From AG2 sp036493735 (GTDB lineage: Bacteria; Gemmatimonadota; Gemmatimonadetes; Gemmatimonadales; Gemmatimonadaceae), in contig DASXPH010000090.1 of NCBI GenBank assembly GCA_036493735.1, positions 1 through 64,000 of the forward strand: 64,000 nucleotides of DNA. The letters run 5' to 3'. A program made the position numbers and the translations under genes. Under the pieces are notes generated by a model, which ran no database searches, had not been told where the DNA came from, and was given only the letters and a program-made list of their open reading frames with translations. This document shows, in pieces, positions 60,827-64,000 of the stretch; the first letter of the stretch is position 1; each line of letters begins with the position of its first letter.

Positions 60827-61789
60827 TTAGAACTCGATGCCGAGGATTACCGGGAGGTAATTCGTCTTCTGGAAGGCGAAGCCGGCAGGCGGCTGCTTCA
60901 TGTCGATGTTGATGTAGCGCGACTCGACGAAGAAGGCCGTGCGGCCGAAGCGGAGATTGATGCCACCGCCGCCATACCAGCCGATGTCGGTCTTGGCATT
61001 CTGGATCGTAGCGGTGCTGTCCACGGCCGTCGCGTATCCGGTGATTCGATGTGCGCCGGCGCCGCCGATGAGATAGAAGCGGCTCGCCGTCCGGAAGAGC
61101 GGGATATTCAGCTTCAACCCGCCGCTCGCGGAGTAGATAGCGACGTTCTTCATCGGGTTGCCGAATGGATCCGTGAGGGTCGTCTTGGCAGCCAGGTTGT
61201 CCATCGCGATGTCGAAGCGGATGCCGAGCGGAATCCGACTGAAGTCGTAGCCGAATGGCACCGTGGCGTTCCAGCCCATGTCGTAGCTGCTGGTCGCGCT
61301 GGTCTTCAGGGTACCCATCGGCATCGTGCTGCCGCCGGCGATCGCCATATAGAAGCCGCTGTTGTAACGGCGCGCCGACTGGAGCGCTTCATCCGACCGC
61401 GCCCTGTTGCGCGCGTGTGCTCTGTCGATGGAGTCCTGGCGCGCCGATGCCACGGCCGCGATGGAATCCTGACGCTGGCGTTCAGCGGCTTCGATGGAGT
61501 CACGCCGCGTCTGCTCGAGCCGGGCGCGCTGATCCTGTTTTTCGCGCTCGGCAACCGCAATGGAATCCTGCCGGGCGCGCTCCGCGGCGGCGATGGAGTC
61601 CTGATTCACGCGCGTCCTGGCGACGGGCGCTTGTGCCGGCGGTGCTGGCCGGTCCTTGGTAATCCGGATGCGGCGCGTCGATGTGGTGTGCACCGAATCC
61701 TTTTGTTGCGCTTGCGCCGTCGGGGCGGCTCCGAACACCAGAGCTATGGCCAGTCCGATGGCGCAGCTGCTCGCAAAACCAACTCGCAT
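60827..61789 (-). CDS. Outer-membrane barrel protein with coiled 11-residue repeats
   Basis: A 320-residue protein with signal peptide (GLAIALVFGAAPTAQAQ). Residues ~62-130 repeat a degenerate 11-residue unit RQDSIAAAERA about six times, predicted as a long helix or coiled coil. The last ~185 residues are an OmpA-type barrel with porin-style strands (GFYMAIAGGSTMPMGTL, WNATVPFGYDFSRIPLGIRFDIAMDN ... YLPVILGIEF). Such proteins span the periplasm and anchor the outer membrane or scaffold the envelope. Divergent partners are absent; a GTAGAG-arm element lies upstream at 61940. Confidence 0.75.
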   Translation of the reverse strand: MRVGFASSCAIGLAIALVFGAAPTAQAQQKDSVHTTSTRRIRITKDRPAPPAQAPVARTRVNQDSIAAAERARQDSIAVAEREKQDQRARLEQTRRDSIEAAERQRQDSIAAVASARQDSIDRAHARNRARSDEALQSARRYNSGFYMAIAGGSTMPMGTLKTSATSSYDMGWNATVPFGYDFSRIPLGIRFDIAMDNLAAKTTLTDPFGNPMKNVAIYSASGGLKLNIPLFRTASRFYLIGGAGAHRITGYATAVDSTATIQNAKTDIGWYGGGGINLRFGRTAFFVESRYINIDMKQPPAGFAFQKTNYLPVILGIEF

Positions 61790-61939
61790 TGTTCACCTCT
61801 CAGTCTGGCGCCCACGTGATCGAGCACCCGGGTCGATGGAACGTGATCTGACCTCGGGAAGGTCAGGCTCACCGCCGTACGGCGTGGTGAGCGAGGGTAT
61901 CACCCGATTTTAGGACGCTCGAGCGCCGGGAAGGTCAAA

Positions 61940-62041
61940 GGGTAGGGGTTGCGGGTAAAGGATTGGACTAAGGAAGCCCGACGGCGTCGCCGTCGGGCTT
62001 CGTCCTTTTTCACCCGCTACCCGCAACCCTGTACCCTCTAC
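61940..62041. repeat. GTAGAG-arm hairpin element, copy 3
   Basis: gggttgcgggta (61946-61957) pairs exactly with tacccgcaaccc (62018-62029) around the hairpin 61973-62001. The element ends at the TAG stop (complement of 62038-62040) of the small minus-strand ORF, reading TAGAGGG into the gene end. Confidence 0.75.
61973..62001. terminator. Terminator hairpin of element copy 3
   Basis: 13-bp perfect stem gaagcccgacggc / gccgtcgggcttc, 3-base loop, followed by tccttttt on the plus strand, a good intrinsic terminator there. On the minus strand it follows the ORF at 62038. Confidence 0.75.
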
Positions 62042-62229
62042 AGCCTAACTACTCGTCGACCAGCAGCGCGCCGAATACGGCAGAGAAGAATGCGGGAAAG
62101 CTTCGTCACGTCAGGCCTCCAGAAGCGTCGTGGCGACTCGCGAGTGGCGATGATCGTCAGGCTCGCGCCCGCATCCCGCCACTCGCCGTGAAGAATGCGC
62201 CATTCACCGGCTGCGATCGCGCGTGGCAT
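62038..62229 (-). CDS. Small basic hypothetical protein
   Basis: A 63-residue ORF starting at ATG 62229 with a good GGAG site (cggggagcgaac). It reads MPRAIAAGEWRILHGEWRDAGASLTIIATRESPRRFWRPDVTKLSRILLCRIRRAAGRR. It is basic, with two Trp in the first 20 residues; no family recognised. The ribosome site supports translation, but the protein's reality is uncertain. Its stop lies inside the GTAGAG-arm element. The 100 bases between it and the SARP stop (62230-62329) hold nothing I can assign. Confidence 0.4.
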   Translation of the reverse strand: MPRAIAAGEWRILHGEWRDAGASLTIIATRESPRRFWRPDVTKLSRILLCRIRRAAGRRVVRL

Positions 62230-62329
62230 GTTCGCTCCCCGTGGTTTGCTCGAGCCGGCCGCCTTGCGTGAGTGCCTTGTCACTCAGTTTGGCGCATCGA
62301 GCGGTGTGCGAGGAAAGCTCTCCAGATGC

Positions 62330-63103
62330 TCACCAGCGTTCCGTCAGCAAAAAGCCGGAAACTCTGTCAGGCAATCCTCGACGCGCCGTGGCCGGTCTTC
62401 GGTCGGTACGCAACTGGTCGACGAGCAGACGTGTCTCGTCGAGTGGTTCCAATCCATCCGGCGCGAGCAGTCGCGAATACACGTCGTACTGACGAATCGC
62501 GTCGGCGCGCTCGCCGGCCAGGGCCAGGGTGGTGATGAGCCGATGCTGAGCCTCGTCATCCGTCGGATCGGTCGCCATCCACCGTTCGGCGACGGCGACC
62601 GCGCCAGCGAGATCACGTTCCGCGATCTTGCCGTTCAACAGTTCACGACACGCTTTCCGGAATGCTCGTGCGTACGACGCACGTCGGGCATCGACCCAGC
62701 TCTCCCACGATGGCAGGTCGGCCAGGTGCACGCCAGACAGAAATGGACCGCGATAGAGTCGTACCGCCCGCCCGACGTCTCCGCACTCGAGCGCACTGCT
62801 GAAGGTGGTTGCATCTGCCTGGATCTCGTCGCGCACGAGGAGCTCGTGGGCGCGGGAATCGATCCAGTCGCGATCGCCCAGAGCTCTACTCAGGTGATAG
62901 AGGGCCTGCCGCAGAGCGTGGCGTGCGTTCTGTGAGTCGCTGTCGGGCCAGAACATGCTCATGAGTGCGTCACGGGGCATGCGGCGCTCGATCGTTAGGC
63001 ACACCAACAATGCGGCGCGCGAGCGCTGCGTGAGTAGCGGCTCGAGCGTCGTCGCGCCATCGAGCGCGTGAAGGCCACCGAAGGTGACGAGCTGGACTCG
63101 CAT
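62330..63103 (-). CDS. SARP/BTAD-family regulator, short form
   Basis: A 257-residue protein starting at ATG 63103 with GAGGAGAAG upstream; the ORF extending to 63658 is spurious. Residues ~1-95 are a BTAD-linked winged helix (MRVQLVTFGGLHALDGATTLEPLLTQRSRAALLVCL ... MFWPDSDSQNARHALRQALYHLSRAL). Residues ~110-245 are the bacterial transcriptional-activation domain of tetratricopeptide type (VAVAERWMATDPTDDEAQHRLITTLALAGERADAIRQYDVYSRLL). No NB-ARC or TPR effector part is attached, unlike larger SARPs. Divergent from the LuxR-type gene at 63203 with a shared intergenic palindrome. Confidence 0.85.
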   Translation of the reverse strand: MRVQLVTFGGLHALDGATTLEPLLTQRSRAALLVCLTIERRMPRDALMSMFWPDSDSQNARHALRQALYHLSRALGDRDWIDSRAHELLVRDEIQADATTFSSALECGDVGRAVRLYRGPFLSGVHLADLPSWESWVDARRASYARAFRKACRELLNGKIAERDLAGAVAVAERWMATDPTDDEAQHRLITTLALAGERADAIRQYDVYSRLLAPDGLEPLDETRLLVDQLRTDRRPATARRGLPDRVSGFLLTERW

Positions 63104-63122
63104 CTTCTCCTCTCGTGAACAC

Positions 63123-63140
63123 GTCCGTCGATATTGCCAC
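63123..63140 (-). promoter_or_regulatory. Shared 18-nt promoter/operator motif (SARP copy)
   Basis: The minus strand reads GTGGCAATATCGACGGAC about 20 bases before the SARP ATG. It is identical at 17 of 18 positions to the motif before the DUF305 gene (30676-30693). Confidence 0.5.
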
Positions 63141-63165
63141 GATGCACCAGGGGTCCTATGTTCGC

Positions 63166-63184
63166 ATGGGACGATCCGTCCCAT
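63166..63184. promoter_or_regulatory. Palindrome in the SARP/LuxR divergent promoter
   Basis: atgggacgatccgtcccat: 8-base arms atgggacg and cgtcccat with a 3-base centre, 19 bases before the LuxR-type start. It is a candidate operator for one of the two divergent regulators. Confidence 0.5.
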
Positions 63185-63202
63185 ACGCGGAGGTCGCAAA
63201 CC

Positions 63203-64000
63203 GTGGGTCTCGCGTTGCGGCAGGTGGATGTCGACCGATTCGATCGCACGCTGACGACGATCCTGTCGCCGCTGGCCTACCAGCGCTGCGACGATTGGCG
63301 TCTGGCGGTCGAGACTCGCGTTGCGGAGCTGCTCGACGGCGACCACGTCGTGTTCGGGATTCCGCACGCCGGCGAACGGATGCACATCCACGCCATCAAC
63401 ATCGACGCCCAGCCTCAGCGGGCGATCCAGAGCATCTTCGGCCGACTGCCCGAGCTCCCGACCGATCCCTGGCTGATGGCCGCGGAGCAGGAACGCGAGC
63501 GTGGTGGTCTCGAGGTGTGGAGTCGACTGCGCGCCTTCTGGCGTGCCATGGCGGGAGAGCCGCTGGCGCGCCGACGGTCGACATTCCTTGGCGAAGTCCT
63601 CGCGCCCGGGGAGATCCGCGACAGCGAGAACATCGACTGGTCCGTCGGCGGCGGTCATGTCTCGTTGTGCGTCTCGTACACCAACGTGCTGAGCTCAGCG
63701 CAGTGCCGTCGCGCGAGCGCGCGCAATGCCGCGGACACGCTGCTCCGGCTCCTGCTTCCCGCTCTGAAGGTTGCGGTGAGCATGCGACTGGCCCGCGATC
63801 AGGAGTCCGCGGAGCCGCTCACGCTCGGCCGCTTCGGCCTGACAGCACGCGAGGCGCAGGTGGCGCGACTACTCGCGCAACGCGCGACGAACCGGGAGAT
63901 CGCCGACCAGCTCGACGTGAGCCCGCACACGGTGCGTCACCATGTCGAGAACATCTTCGCGAAGCTCGGGGTGAAATCTCGCCGGTACGTCGCCGGGCAT
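63203..64000 (+). CDS. LuxR-type regulator (partial, C-terminus beyond window)
   Basis: A frame of at least 266 residues starting at GTG 63203 with a strong GGAGGT site, still open at the right edge. The N-terminal ~200 residues are an unrecognised, helical sensor-like region. Near the edge is a LuxR/GerE helix-turn-helix: LTAREAQVARLLAQRATNREIADQLDVSPHTVRHHVENIFAKLGVKSR. No receiver domain is visible. It is divergent from the SARP regulator, the arrangement of a two-gene regulatory module. The missing C-terminus should be only a few residues. Confidence 0.8.
   Translation, partial: MGLALRQVDVDRFDRTLTTILSPLAYQRCDDWRLAVETRVAELLDGDHVVFGIPHAGERMHIHAINIDAQPQRAIQSIFGRLPELPTDPWLMAAEQERERGGLEVWSRLRAFWRAMAGEPLARRRSTFLGEVLAPGEIRDSENIDWSVGGGHVSLCVSYTNVLSSAQCRRASARNAADTLLRLLLPALKVAVSMRLARDQESAEPLTLGRFGLTAREAQVARLLAQRATNREIADQLDVSPHTVRHHVENIFAKLGVKSRRYVAGH

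Overview
The window is high-GC chromosomal DNA from a soil-type, diderm bacterium. I infer Gemmatimonadota, with Acidobacteriota as the main alternative. The grounds are three FtsX/MacB-like orphan permeases of the ADOP type (one with a PadR regulator), many Sec- or lipobox-bearing secreted proteins, an outer-membrane TonB-type receptor, a SARP regulator, DUF2911 and UPF0182 proteins, and very dense packing with convergent genes overlapping at their 3' ends. There is no rRNA, complete tRNA, phage, insertion sequence or CRISPR array. This is an ordinary chromosome segment made of small accessory operons, not a mobile island.

Layout. 0-5 kb: the edge of a DUF899-type gene, a TPR/winged-helix regulator with a beta-propeller partner, a cupredoxin lipoprotein, a CsgG-like protein and an unknown membrane protein. 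5-13 kb is a metal-stress block: TetR, a CopB-type copper ATPase, arsR-arsM-arsN-metallophosphoesterase, an internally deleted aquaporin gene, then a second cupredoxin with an MFS exporter. 13-20 kb: a CDP-alcohol phosphatidyltransferase, an MFS pump divergent from an ornithine-cyclodeaminase-like/ChrB/beta-propeller operon, NTF2-like and DoxX proteins, an AraC-family regulator and a cold-shock protein with a glycine-arginine tail. 20-31 kb: hydrolases and peptidases (alpha/beta hydrolase, S15, M28) and a minus-strand run of DUF305, LVIVD, UPF0182 and M28 genes. 30.7-35.7 kb: the glyoxylate shunt, aceK facing aceA-aceB. 35.8-39.8 kb: a TonB-type receptor, small ORFs and a RibD-like reductase. 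39.8-46.4 kb: two ADOP permeases around a tiny basic protein and an aspartic-protease-like/PDZ protein. 46.5-49.3 kb: an AhpD-like gene interrupted by an in-frame TGA, an FAD oxidase and an HxlR regulator. 49.3-55 kb: a vanadium-haloperoxidase-like lipoprotein, a frameshifted SnoaL gene and PadR plus a third ADOP. 55-59 kb: a cytochrome c/beta-barrel fusion, a five-heme cytochrome and an FTR1 iron permease. 59-64 kb: a DUF2911 protein, an outer-membrane barrel, and divergent SARP and LuxR regulators.

Three observations stand out. First, 46513-47166 reads as one AhpD-like peroxidase-family gene whose in-frame TGA falls exactly on the second catalytic Cys of CxxC. A strong stem-loop with bacterial SECIS geometry follows it, so this is very probably a selenoprotein that gene callers split in two. 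Second, the octamer CGTTAGGC (or its complement) occurs 34 times by my count, in several reading frames and also between genes, against roughly two or three expected from base composition. This looks like a genome-wide DNA signal. Third, several intergenic elements share a design: nested inverted repeats built of degenerate 6-7-nt units, three of them around a near-identical GC-rich terminator hairpin. Some of them run into gene ends and supply stop codons or C-terminal tails.
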